NCBI GenBank assembly: GCA_009841725.1
Contig: VYGS01000094.1
Coordinates: 67,114-104,083 of the forward strand
Source of the DNA: Gammaproteobacteria bacterium
GTDB taxonomy: Bacteria > Pseudomonadota > Gammaproteobacteria > Arenicellales > Poriferihabitantaceae
Length of the DNA: 36,970 nucleotides
Reading direction: 5' to 3'
Of this stretch, positions 1-9,291 are shown piece by piece. Position numbers and translations under genes: made by a program. Each line of letters begins with the position of its first letter. Position 1 is the stretch's first letter. Below the pieces are notes generated by a model, which had not been told where the DNA came from, made no database searches, and saw nothing but the letters and a program-made list of their open reading frames with translations.

Positions 1-1275
1 GTCGCATCGCAACCTTGAAATCAGCGACTCGGCATCCAGACTCTTGCCGGCCCCCTGCCCAAAGCCGTCGACATAGAACCCGGACAGTTTCGAGTGTTCC
101 TCCCCCAGGCAGTACAACGCATCGATCCGGCGTTTCCTGGCATACGCGCCGACTTCACGGTGATGTTCGGGCCCCGTGACGCCCAGCTCGGCCATCTCGC
201 CCAACACCAGAATTTTCCTGCCCTGAAAACCGGCCAGCACGTCTATGGCGGCCATGATCGAGCGGGGATTGGCATTGTAGCTGTCGTCAATCACCTCGGC
301 CCCGTTGATGCCCGCTACCCTCCGCAATCTCCCCGGTGCCCCGACAACCGACTCAAGCCCCCTTCGAATGGACCCAAGGTCAGCTCCCGCAGCATGAGCA
401 ATCGCTGCCGAGGCGGTTGCATTGCTGATATTGTGCAATCCCGGCAAAGGCAGTGTCACGTGCGCCCTGTCCTGCCCGATGTGCAGATCGAATTCGCTTC
501 CCGACCAGCCGACGACGGGATTTTCATGACGGACATCCGCTTGCGGAGACGAGCCGAAGGTCAGGATGGTGCCCTGCCGCACCTCTGAACGGAAACACCT
601 GCACCAGTCGGAATGGAACCGGTCATCGAGATTGATGATCGCTGTTCCGCTTTCCTTCATTCCCGAAAATATCTCCGACTTGGCCCTGGAGATCTGCTCC
701 ACATCCCCGAGGCCGGCGACATGGGCTGGCGAGACGTTGTTGATGATGGCAATGGTAGGGCGGGCCAGCGATGAAAGATAACGGATCTCCCCGGGACCGT
801 TGGTCCCCATCTCGATCACTGCATACCGATGGGTATCTCTCAGCCCGAGCAGCGTCAGCGGCACGCCCCATTGATTGTTGAAGCTCTTCTTGGGTGACAG
901 ACACTTCCCCATTCGGGAGAGAATCGATGCGACCAGTCGTGTGACCGTGGTCTTGCCATTGCTGCCCGTAATGGCCACAACCGGCATGGTGAATCGCTCC
1001 CGCCAGTTCCGGGCCAGCACACCAAGCGATCGCGTCGTGTCATCGACCCTGATCTGCGGTATCGGGGCCGGCTGCAGCGTCATGACCATCGCCCCGGCCG
1101 CTCCGGATTCGGCGCTGCTTGCAACAAAGTCGTGACCATTGGAGTATTCCCCCTTGATCGCGACGAACAGTTCCCCGGGACGCAGGGTTCTCGAATCAAT
1201 ACTGACCGACTCGAACAGGGCTCCATCGCCATGCAGACACCCGCCGACGAGTTCCGATGCTTCGGACAGCGTCAT
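1..1275 (-). CDS. murF: UDP-N-acetylmuramoyl-tripeptide--D-alanyl-D-alanine ligase, partial (runs off left edge)
   Basis: Reverse-strand translation from the ATG at 1275 reads MTLSEASELVGGCLHGDGALFESVSIDSRTLRPGELFVAIKGEYSNGHDF...VVAITGSNGKTTVTRLVASIL, with the Mur ligase ATP motif GSNGKTT. Overlaps the murE stop (ATGA). Missing from the ORF track because it is open at the edge. Confidence 0.93.
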   Translation of the reverse strand, partial: MTLSEASELVGGCLHGDGALFESVSIDSRTLRPGELFVAIKGEYSNGHDFVASSAESGAAGAMVMTLQPAPIPQIRVDDTTRSLGVLARNWRERFTMPVVAITGSNGKTTVTRLVASILSRMGKCLSPKKSFNNQWGVPLTLLGLRDTHRYAVIEMGTNGPGEIRYLSSLARPTIAIINNVSPAHVAGLGDVEQISRAKSEIFSGMKESGTAIINLDDRFHSDWCRCFRSEVRQGTILTFGSSPQADVRHENPVVGWSGSEFDLHIGQDRAHVTLPLPGLHNISNATASAAIAHAAGADLGSIRRGLESVVGAPGRLRRVAGINGAEVIDDSYNANPRSIMAAIDVLAGFQGRKILVLGEMAELGVTGPEHHREVGAYARKRRIDALYCLGEEHSKLSGFYVDGFGQGAGKSLDAESLISRLRCD

Positions 1276-2777
1276 CATGATACGGTCCCCAGCAGTTTCA
1301 GAACCGTCTGACGATCGTCAAAATCGAACACATCGTCACCGACGATCTGCTGACGCTCGTGTCCCTTGCCCGCGACTAGGACCATGTCGCCCCGGCCGGA
1401 CGATTCGATTGCGAGGCGAATGGCCGCCTCTCTGTCCGGGCAGATTTGCGGAGGGGACTGCATGCCCCGGGCAATGTCGGCAATGATGCGCCCGGGCAGC
1501 TCTCCGCGTGGATTGTCGTTGGTCAGGATCACCGAGTCTGCATGCCTTTCGGCCACCGCACCCATGGCCGGCCGCTTGCCCGGATCCCGCTCTCCGCCGC
1601 AGCCGAATACCGCAACCAGATTTCCCCGGCACAATTCCCGCAGCGAGGACAGGGCATGTTCCAGTGCATCCGGAGAATGCGCGAAGTCCACCACGACGGC
1701 TGGCGATTCCCCGTGCCCCCGCAACAGGTCCATCCGCCCGGGCGGCGGCCGCATTTCGCGAAACGCCTCCGCGATCCGGCCTGGCGGGATGCCGAATGCC
1801 AGCAATGCGCCGGTCGCGGCCAGCAGATTGCCGAGATTGACCCGCCCTATCAGGGTCGATTCAAGGCGGATTCGATTGCCCTCGATGCCGAGATCGAACG
1901 ACGTCCCGTCATGGCGCAGCTCCACGTTGTCCGGGCACAACTGCGCGCTGTCGTCCAGGCCGTAGGTGAAGCAGCGGATTGATGCATTGGCGCGGCAGAA
2001 CCGGACGATTTCCCGTCCAAAGGCATCATCGGTGTTGACCACCACCGCAGCCAGGCTCGGACATTCAAACAATTTCCTCTTGGCCAGTCCATACTGCTGC
2101 ATGGTGCCGTGATAGTCCAGATGCTCGCGGGTCAAATTCGTGAATATCCCGATCTGGAACTCCACACCGTTGACACGCCCCTGATCAAGTCCGTGCGAAG
2201 ACACCTCCATGGCCAATGCGGGAATCTCCCCTTCGACAGCATCCGCCAGGGCGTTCTGCAGGGTGATGCTGTCCGTCGTGGTCAGGTCGGACTGTCTGAG
2301 CGCGCCGACTCTTCCCGAGCCGATTGTCCCGAGATAGGCGCACGGCATGCCCAGGCGGTCCAGCGCCTGGGCGACGAGATAGGCGACCGTGGTCTTGCCG
2401 TTGGTGCCGGTCACCCCGACCACCCGGATCCGTCTCGACGGAAACCCGAAAAATCGCGATGCGATATGACCCAGCGCATCGCGCAATCCCTCGATCGCCA
2501 GCAGGGGAATCTCGCTCATCCGATCCGGCGTGTCGCGTGCGCCCGTTTTTTCGTAGACCACTGCCGCGGCTTTCCGCTCGACCGCCTGATCGATGTAGTC
2601 CCGTCCGTCAGACCGGGCTCCCGGCATGGCAAAGAACACGTCCCCGGCATCAACGCGCCGGCTGTTGAGCCGGAGCTCCCGGACCGGCCGATCCAGGTCG
2701 GGCGGAATCCGGGCATACCCCTCAAGCAGTTCGCTCAGCCTGCAATTCCGGTGGATGGATTGGGAAATGGCCATCAT
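1275..2777 (-). CDS. murE: UDP-N-acetylmuramoyl-L-alanyl-D-glutamate--2,6-diaminopimelate ligase
   Basis: 500 aa ORF with GVTGTNGKTTVAYL, HLDYHGTM and DNPRGE (meso-DAP specificity motif DNPR). Confidence 0.95.
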   Translation of the reverse strand: MMAISQSIHRNCRLSELLEGYARIPPDLDRPVRELRLNSRRVDAGDVFFAMPGARSDGRDYIDQAVERKAAAVVYEKTGARDTPDRMSEIPLLAIEGLRDALGHIASRFFGFPSRRIRVVGVTGTNGKTTVAYLVAQALDRLGMPCAYLGTIGSGRVGALRQSDLTTTDSITLQNALADAVEGEIPALAMEVSSHGLDQGRVNGVEFQIGIFTNLTREHLDYHGTMQQYGLAKRKLFECPSLAAVVVNTDDAFGREIVRFCRANASIRCFTYGLDDSAQLCPDNVELRHDGTSFDLGIEGNRIRLESTLIGRVNLGNLLAATGALLAFGIPPGRIAEAFREMRPPPGRMDLLRGHGESPAVVVDFAHSPDALEHALSSLRELCRGNLVAVFGCGGERDPGKRPAMGAVAERHADSVILTNDNPRGELPGRIIADIARGMQSPPQICPDREAAIRLAIESSGRGDMVLVAGKGHERQQIVGDDVFDFDDRQTVLKLLGTVS

Positions 2778-4492
2778 CCCGTTGTGCCCTCCCTGTGCGA
2801 AGAGGCGCTGGTCACAACCTTGTCGAGAACATCCGGCCTCACATTGTAGAGCCGCATGATGTCCCCCATCAGACTGGCGAACGTCGGTGCAGCGACTTCT
2901 CCGCCGTAGTGGTGCCTGCCGCGGGGCTCGTCTATGATCACCACGGCGATGAAGCGGGGCTCGGAAATCGGCCCGAGTCCCGCGAACAGGGACAGGTAGT
3001 CCCTGTTCCTGTAGTTGCCGTTGACCAGCTTGTGTGTGGTCCCGGTCTTTCCCCCCACCCGGTATCCCGGAACTTGCGCTTTCCTGGCCGTGCCCTGGCG
3101 GGTGGTAACCTTCTCGAGCATCTGTCGAACCTGAAACACGGTCGAGGAACTGAATACGCGCTGGCCGGTGGCGCTGTAGCCTTCCGGTTTCCGCTCGATC
3201 GTCACCGGCAGCAGCACGCCGTCGGTGGCAAACACCGTGTAGGCTCTTGCGATCTGGAGCGCGGTGGCGCTGAATCCGTAGCCGAATGACATCGTCGCAT
3301 GCTCGATTCTCTTGTCACGTCGCGGGAGGATGCCGGCAGACTCTCCCGGGAGATCACTGGCCGCATTGCCGAAGCCAACGCCCTTCAAGGCCCCGTAGAG
3401 GTTGTCGTAAGGCAATTCGAGGGCCAGCTTGGCCGTGCCGACATTGCTCGACTTCGCGACGATGTCGGTGACCGCCAACTCTCCGTAGTCGTGTATGTCC
3501 GAAATACGATTGCGTCCGACGTACATCATCCCGGGATGGGTGTTGACGACGGTGTCGGGCATCACCTGCCCGCTCTCGAGCGCCATCGCAACCGTGAACG
3601 GCTTGGTGAGCGAACCGGGCTCGATCGCGTCCGTGACTGCACGGTTTCGAAGCACTCCCCGGGTAATCGTCCTGCGATCGTTCGGGTTGAACTGGGGCGA
3701 GTTGACCATCGCGATGATCTCTCCGCTTGGAACCTTGAGCACGACAATGCTGCCTCCGGCCGCCTCGTGGGTTCTGACGGCGGTCTCCAGGTAACGACTG
3801 GCAAGAGACTGGATACGCTGGTCTATGCTGATCTGCAGGTCGGCACCGTGCCGGACCGCCTGGCCGCTGTCCACGGCCTCCACATACCGCCCGAGCCTGT
3901 CCTTGAGAACACGCTGCATCCCCTCCTCTCCGGTGAGCAGGTCGTCATACCTGAGCTCCAGCCCTTCCTGGCCCTTGTCGTCGGTGTCCGTCAGTCCGAT
4001 CAGCTGGGCCCCGATCGGCCCTCCGGGGAAAAACCGCTTGTATTCCCGTCTGACCTCCAGTCCCGGAATGCCCAGATCGATAGCGGCCTCGGCCTGTTCG
4101 GGAGGAATCCGCTTCAAGACGTACATGAATCCGGCATCACGGTATCGATCGCAATTTTCCTGCAGCGCCTCCATATCGACCCCGACGGTCTCGGCGAGCC
4201 CCGGCCATTTGTCCCTGTTCCGGCAGAAGCGCTTCGGATTGGCCGCCAGGGAGTCGACCGGCGTGCTGACCGAGAGCATCCGCCCATGCCGATCGACGAT
4301 GCTTCCTCGCTGCGGCGACATCTTGACCACCCGCAGGAACCGGTTTTCCCCTTCGGTCCGGAGCTGGTCCTTCATGGTGGTTTGCAGGTAGGCGATACGC
4401 AGACAAAGCGCCAGAAAAATCACGAACATCATGATCAGGACAAGGGCCATCCTGTTCGGGACCGTCTGCAGGAATCCTCCGTTGCGGATCAT
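2774..4492 (-). CDS. ftsI: Peptidoglycan D,D-transpeptidase FtsI (PBP3)
   Basis: PBP dimerisation and transpeptidase domains: EPGSLTKPF (SxxK), KSSNVGTAK (SxN) and VGGKTGTTHK (KTG). Start reset to the internal ATG at 4492 (MIRNGGFLQTVPNRMALV), which overlaps the ftsL end. Confidence 0.93.
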   Translation of the reverse strand: MIRNGGFLQTVPNRMALVLIMMFVIFLALCLRIAYLQTTMKDQLRTEGENRFLRVVKMSPQRGSIVDRHGRMLSVSTPVDSLAANPKRFCRNRDKWPGLAETVGVDMEALQENCDRYRDAGFMYVLKRIPPEQAEAAIDLGIPGLEVRREYKRFFPGGPIGAQLIGLTDTDDKGQEGLELRYDDLLTGEEGMQRVLKDRLGRYVEAVDSGQAVRHGADLQISIDQRIQSLASRYLETAVRTHEAAGGSIVVLKVPSGEIIAMVNSPQFNPNDRRTITRGVLRNRAVTDAIEPGSLTKPFTVAMALESGQVMPDTVVNTHPGMMYVGRNRISDIHDYGELAVTDIVAKSSNVGTAKLALELPYDNLYGALKGVGFGNAASDLPGESAGILPRRDKRIEHATMSFGYGFSATALQIARAYTVFATDGVLLPVTIERKPEGYSATGQRVFSSSTVFQVRQMLEKVTTRQGTARKAQVPGYRVGGKTGTTHKLVNGNYRNRDYLSLFAGLGPISEPRFIAVVIIDEPRGRHHYGGEVAAPTFASLMGDIMRLYNVRPDVLDKVVTSASSHREGTTG

Positions 4493-4785
4493 TGCGACCG
4501 CGCCTCCCCGTTTTCGGCGCGAGTGGTCAGCGCAACGAAAACGATCTCGTCGGGATTGGGCGGAGACATCCCCAGTCGGCGGTTTGCCTCCTCTGTCGTA
4601 TTGTGTATCTTCCACGTGGCCCGCTCCAGCATCAGCCGACCCCAGTCCATCTGATAGCGGTCCCGCTGTTCAACGGCCTGATGGAGGCGGTCGAAGACGA
4701 CCCGGTGCTGGTGGCGCACCGTCATGACGGCGAGCGCGCCGGCCACCACCAGTGCCAGCAGCAGTATCGATGTCAGCAGCCTCAT
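4489..4785 (-). CDS. ftsL: Cell division protein FtsL
   Basis: 98 aa, N-terminal TM (LLTSILLLALVVAGALAVM), short coiled coil, located between rsmH and ftsI. Confidence 0.88.
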   Translation of the reverse strand: MRLLTSILLLALVVAGALAVMTVRHQHRVVFDRLHQAVEQRDRYQMDWGRLMLERATWKIHNTTEEANRRLGMSPPNPDEIVFVALTTRAENGEARSQ

Positions 4786-4795
4786 CCGCCTCTCC

Positions 4796-5728
4796 TCATG
4801 CCACTTTCCGGGCCGTTCGAAAGACCGCGCTGCGTGAACGGGGATTCACCCTGATTTCCTCGGGGCTCGGCTTGAGCGGCTTGCCCATCCGGGCAAGGCG
4901 CGGCCGGATCATCTCGCTCGGCACGGGAAAGTCGGGAGGAAACGGGTCGCCGCGCGACTCGTTTCTGAAAAAGCGCTTGACGATCCGGTCCTCGATGGAA
5001 TGAAAACTGATCACGACCAGCCGCCCGCCCGGCGACAGCGCATCGAGCGCCTGCTCAAGCCCCTGCTCGATTTCCGAGATTTCGTCGTTGACCGCGATAC
5101 GGATCGCCTGAAAGGTCCGGGTCGCCGGGTGCTTGGTCTTTTCCCTGCGCGGCACCGCGGCGACGATGACACGCTCGAGGTCACCGGTGGTCCGGACCCG
5201 TCCGTGCGCCAGCGCCTTCTTGATCGCCACGGCAATCGCCCGGGAATACCGCTCTTCGCCAAACTTCCAGAGGGTCCGGGCCAGCTCCTTCTCCGGAACG
5301 GTCGTGATCCACTCCAGGGCGGTCATGCCGCAACTGTTGTCCATGCGCATGTCCAGCGGGCCGTCCCGCATGAAGCTGAAGCCCCGACGGCCGCTGTCGA
5401 GCTGGGGCGAGGACACGCCGAAATCGAACACCACCGCGTCCACCTTGCCAAACGCGTCAAGGACCTCAAGCTCCTCTCTCATTTTTGAAAAAGGCGCATG
5501 GCCGATCTCCCCCCCTCCGATACCCTGCCAGTGCCTGCGGGCATGCTCGACGGCCTCCGGATCGCGATCGAACAGGATCATCCTGGCGCGGCCAGACAGC
5601 CGGCCATGAATCGCGGCAGCATGACCGCCACGGCCATAGGTCGCATCCACCACCGTGTGGCACTGTTCCGGTTCGACGGCCTCGAGCACCTCATCGATCA
5701 TGACCGGAGTGTGGGCTGAACAGATCAT
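4796..5728 (-). CDS. rsmH: 16S rRNA (cytosine1402-N4)-methyltransferase
   Basis: HTPVMIDEVLEAV, DATYGRGGHAAAI, FDFGVSSPQLD, RRGFSFMRDGPLDMRMD. Confidence 0.96.
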   Translation of the reverse strand: MICSAHTPVMIDEVLEAVEPEQCHTVVDATYGRGGHAAAIHGRLSGRARMILFDRDPEAVEHARRHWQGIGGGEIGHAPFSKMREELEVLDAFGKVDAVVFDFGVSSPQLDSGRRGFSFMRDGPLDMRMDNSCGMTALEWITTVPEKELARTLWKFGEERYSRAIAVAIKKALAHGRVRTTGDLERVIVAAVPRREKTKHPATRTFQAIRIAVNDEISEIEQGLEQALDALSPGGRLVVISFHSIEDRIVKRFFRNESRGDPFPPDFPVPSEMIRPRLARMGKPLKPSPEEIRVNPRSRSAVFRTARKVA

Positions 5729-5738
5729 CTCATACCGG

Positions 5739-6197
5739 TCAGATCGACAGCTGCTCCATCTCCAGGGTGATGGCGGATGGATCGGGGACTTCCTTCAGCC
5801 ATTCGGCACGCCTGGCAACCCACAGATCCTCGCTCCAGATCTCGAACTTGTTGCCCTGCCCGATCATGAACACGGACTTTGTCATGCCCGCGAATTCCCT
5901 CAGGTGAGCCGGCAACAGGATTCGTCCGTTGCCATCCATTTCCACATCGTTCGCATGCCCAACCATGAATCGCTTCAGTTTCTGGTGCTCGGGATTGAAG
6001 CTGGGAAGCTCCACGATTTTCTGTTCCACCATGATCCACTGATCCACGGTATAGAGCCACAGGCAACGCTCTTTCGTGTTGTTGAGCGTCACGACCATAC
6101 TGCCGTCACAGACCTTGAGAATGGCCTCGCGATACCGTGCCGGTATCGCCAGCCTTCCCTTGCTGTCAAGCGCCAAAGATGAGGAACCCCGAAACAT
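5739..6197 (-). CDS. mraZ: Transcriptional regulator MraZ
   Basis: MFRGSSSLALDSKGRLAIPARYRE ... GNGRILLPAHLREFAGM; AbrB/MraZ-type repeats. Start reset to 6197. Confidence 0.94.
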   Translation of the reverse strand: MFRGSSSLALDSKGRLAIPARYREAILKVCDGSMVVTLNNTKERCLWLYTVDQWIMVEQKIVELPSFNPEHQKLKRFMVGHANDVEMDGNGRILLPAHLREFAGMTKSVFMIGQGNKFEIWSEDLWVARRAEWLKEVPDPSAITLEMEQLSI

Positions 6198-6558
6198 AAC
6201 GAACCTGGAATCGTCAATCCGCCGATTTCTTATCCTTGTGGCAACCAATTAATTGCATTTTTTGGCTTTCGGAAGGCCCGATTTCCCGATTTGCCGCCTT
6301 CAAAATCGGAGAGCGCCGGGATTCGCCATCGGGCGAACAATGAAATCGGACCCGTGAATTCGGACGATGCAAACCGGATAACGCGCCAAAACCTGCACGC
6401 TTCAACCCCTCTGTTCAACACATTTTTGCCGAGTCGGGGTATAGTTGAGACGGATCGATCATCTCCTTGTCCGACAAGCTTCCGGCATTCGTCCGTGCAA
6501 CCGGCCACCCCGCCGCGACCGCATCGGCCGTCGATGTCGGGAGGAGTCGAACCCTGGT

Positions 6559-8070
6559 GTGCGAATCATGAAGTCACGAGCCAGAATGCGCGCAATACGA
6601 GGCCGAAAACCGGCTGACCCGTCAATGCAGGACGGAACACGGATCGGGCTTCGCTGCGCACCCCTTTCCGAACAGGACGTCCAGAAGGTGCACCGCGCGG
6701 CACTCGACCTGCTTCAGGATGTCGGTCTGGCGAATCCGACGCCCCGCGTCAGGGAGCTCTGTATCGAGCACGGCTGCACTCTCGTGGAAGACGGGCGGCT
6801 GGCCTTTCCCCGTTCGCTGATCGAGGACGTGATCTCGAACGCCTCCAAGTCGTTCCCCGTGCACGGACGCGACGACAGGTTCAGCTTCGAGGCCAAGAGC
6901 GGCAGCGTCCGTTTCTGCACAGGCGGCGCGGCGGTGCAGATGCTGGACATGGACACCGGCCGCTACCGTCCGAGCACGCTCCGGGACATCTATGACCTCT
7001 CGCGTTTGTGCGACACGCTGGAGAGCATCCACTGGTTCACCCGGCCGGTGGTTGCCACCGATATTCAGGATATCTTCGAGCTGGACGTCAACACCGTGCT
7101 GGCCTGTGCAATGGGAACCCGCAAGCACATCGCGACCAGTTTCTGCAACGGGGAGCACGTGTACCGGATCGCTCCAATGCTGGACATGATCGCCGGTGGC
7201 AGTGGCCGGTTCCGGAAAAAGCCGTTCTGTACCGTCCATGCCACGACCGTCGTCTCTCCGATGACATTCGCACGCGACGGTCTGGATGCTGCATGCGCCG
7301 CAGTCGATATCGGCATGCCGGTTCATTGCCTGACCGGACCGCAAGCAGGAGCCACGGCGCCGGCCGCCTTGGCCGGGACGCTGGCGCAGGGTTGTGCGGA
7401 AAGCCTGGCCACCCTGGCTGTGGTCAACCTGCTGAAACCGGGACATCCGACCATTCTGGGCAACTGGACATTCGTTTGCGACTTGCGGACCGGGGCTTTC
7501 TGCGGCGGCGGGGCGGAACAGGCTCTTCTCGGTGCCGCATCCGGCCAGATGTCCGCCTTCTACGGCGTTCCAGGCGGCATGGGGGCAAGCATGACCGACT
7601 CCAAACTGCCGGACTATCAGGCCGGGTTCGAAAAGGCCTTCACCCTGATCATGGCGGCCCTTTCGGGAGGGGGGCTGGTCTATGAATCGGCCGGAATGCT
7701 GGCCAGCCTCATCGGATGTTCCCTCGAAGCCATGGTCATGGACAACGAAATTCTGTCGATCCTGAGCCGCCTCGCCCGGGGCATCGAGGTGACCGACGAG
7801 ACGCTATCGGTTTCCGTGGTCAGGGATTGCGCCAGGCAAGCCGGGCATTTTCTGGGCCACTCGCAGACGATTTCATTGATGGAATCCGAATACGTCTATC
7901 CGAAGCTGGCGGATCGGTCACCGCCGGCCGCATGGTATGAGGCGGGGGCTGTGGGCATGAGGGAGAAAGCGGCAGCCGTGGTGCGGCAAACCCTCGACAC
8001 GCATCAACCCCGGTACATTTCCGGCAAGGCCGAACGGTTGATCAGGGAGCATTATCCGGTGAGATTCTGA
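6559..8070 (+). CDS. Trimethylamine/betaine methyltransferase (MttB) superfamily protein, non-pyrrolysine type
   Basis: C-terminal MttB-like pattern SDSKLPDYQAGFEKAFTLIMAALSGGGLVYESAGMLASLIGCSLEAMVMDNEIL; no in-frame TAG. Start uncertain (GTG 6559, ATG 6568 or ATG 6625). Confidence 0.8.
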   Translation: MRIMKSRARMRAIRGRKPADPSMQDGTRIGLRCAPLSEQDVQKVHRAALDLLQDVGLANPTPRVRELCIEHGCTLVEDGRLAFPRSLIEDVISNASKSFPVHGRDDRFSFEAKSGSVRFCTGGAAVQMLDMDTGRYRPSTLRDIYDLSRLCDTLESIHWFTRPVVATDIQDIFELDVNTVLACAMGTRKHIATSFCNGEHVYRIAPMLDMIAGGSGRFRKKPFCTVHATTVVSPMTFARDGLDAACAAVDIGMPVHCLTGPQAGATAPAALAGTLAQGCAESLATLAVVNLLKPGHPTILGNWTFVCDLRTGAFCGGGAEQALLGAASGQMSAFYGVPGGMGASMTDSKLPDYQAGFEKAFTLIMAALSGGGLVYESAGMLASLIGCSLEAMVMDNEILSILSRLARGIEVTDETLSVSVVRDCARQAGHFLGHSQTISLMESEYVYPKLADRSPPAAWYEAGAVGMREKAAAVVRQTLDTHQPRYISGKAERLIREHYPVRF

Positions 8071-8216
8071 CCCGGCATGACCAAATTCCTGGAGTGCATC
8101 AAACCCGCATCATTGACAATTGGAAATATCGCCGGTGCTTGCATTGATGTTGAACAACAAGACATCGGGCGTATACCATCGGCAGCAACGACATTTCCCG
8201 GAGGAGAGAGTCATTC

Positions 8217-9176
8217 ATGAGCCGAAAACCCGATCTTGCCGCGTTGTTCGGTGCTGTAGAGGCGTCAACCTTTCTGGGGCTGGACGCCTGCTCTGATGTT
8301 GAAAGAATCGAAGCATCTTCGGCCTTTATCGGCGCGCCTTGTGCCACCCCCTACATTTCGGCGGGGCCCTACGCAAGGAATGGCCCGGAATCCATCCGCA
8401 AAGCGGCTGCATCACTGGCTGCCAATACCGACCGGTACAATTTCGACATCGGCGGACCATTGTTCCCGGAAGGCAGCATGCGCGCCGTGGATTGCGGGGA
8501 TTTGCCCTGGCACGAAACGGACTTCGCATCAAATCGAGAGACCATCAGAAAGACAGTCAGCACCGTTGTCGACAGAGGGACGATTCCCATCCTGATCGGG
8601 GGTGACGACTCGATTCCCATCCCGATGCTTGACGCGCTGGGTGACACCGGCAAGCGATATACCGTCTTGCAGATCGATGCCCATATCGATTGGCGCGACG
8701 AGTACCTTGGCGAAAAGCTGGGACTGTCTTCCAACATGCGACGAGCATCGGAAATGGGTCACGTCGAAAACATCATTCAGGTAGGCGCCCGGGGTACGGG
8801 ATCCGCCTATCCCCAGGATGTCGGGGATTGCCTCGGTTGGGGAGTCCACCTGATTCCCGCCAGCCGCATCCTGCACGACGGCGTCCAGCAAGCCCTGGAC
8901 CACATCAGCGATAATGCAAGCGTGGCAATCTGTATTGATATCGACGGGCTTGATCCTTCGATTACGCCAAACACCATCGGCCGAACACCTGGCGGTCTCG
9001 GTTATCAGCATGCATTGGATCTGATCAAGGGAGTGGCTGACAAAGCGAAAATTGCCGCTGTCAATTTTGCGGAAATCTTTCCCGAAGCCGACATCGATGG
9101 TCAGGGCGGCATGACCGTTTCGAGGCTGGTTGCGGCAACGATGGGCATAGTCGCCCGGCAACAGATGGCAAAGTGA
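8217..9176 (+). CDS. Ureohydrolase (arginase/agmatinase) family protein with GGDDS variant motif
   Basis: LIGGDDSIPIP, QIDAHIDWRDE, CIDIDGLDPSITPNTIGRTPGGL; strong Shine-Dalgarno ggaggagag upstream. Confidence 0.85.
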   Translation: MSRKPDLAALFGAVEASTFLGLDACSDVERIEASSAFIGAPCATPYISAGPYARNGPESIRKAAASLAANTDRYNFDIGGPLFPEGSMRAVDCGDLPWHETDFASNRETIRKTVSTVVDRGTIPILIGGDDSIPIPMLDALGDTGKRYTVLQIDAHIDWRDEYLGEKLGLSSNMRRASEMGHVENIIQVGARGTGSAYPQDVGDCLGWGVHLIPASRILHDGVQQALDHISDNASVAICIDIDGLDPSITPNTIGRTPGGLGYQHALDLIKGVADKAKIAAVNFAEIFPEADIDGQGGMTVSRLVAATMGIVARQQMAK

Positions 9177-9291
9177 ACCTGCTCGCGGAGCAGTGAGCCC
9201 GCATTTCACATATCTCACTTCGACATGCGTCGTATCATGTCCAGCTGAAGTCAATCCGGGAGAACCCTGACTTCATGCCGAGGCCATCCTC

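Noticed and set aside
3299-4654. 451 aa plus-strand ORF opposite ftsI (and many similar long ORFs opposite murE, pfp, hppA, mnmG, yidC)
   Set aside because: These are antisense shadows of high-GC coding genes with no recognisable domains; the opposite strand carries clear conserved proteins.
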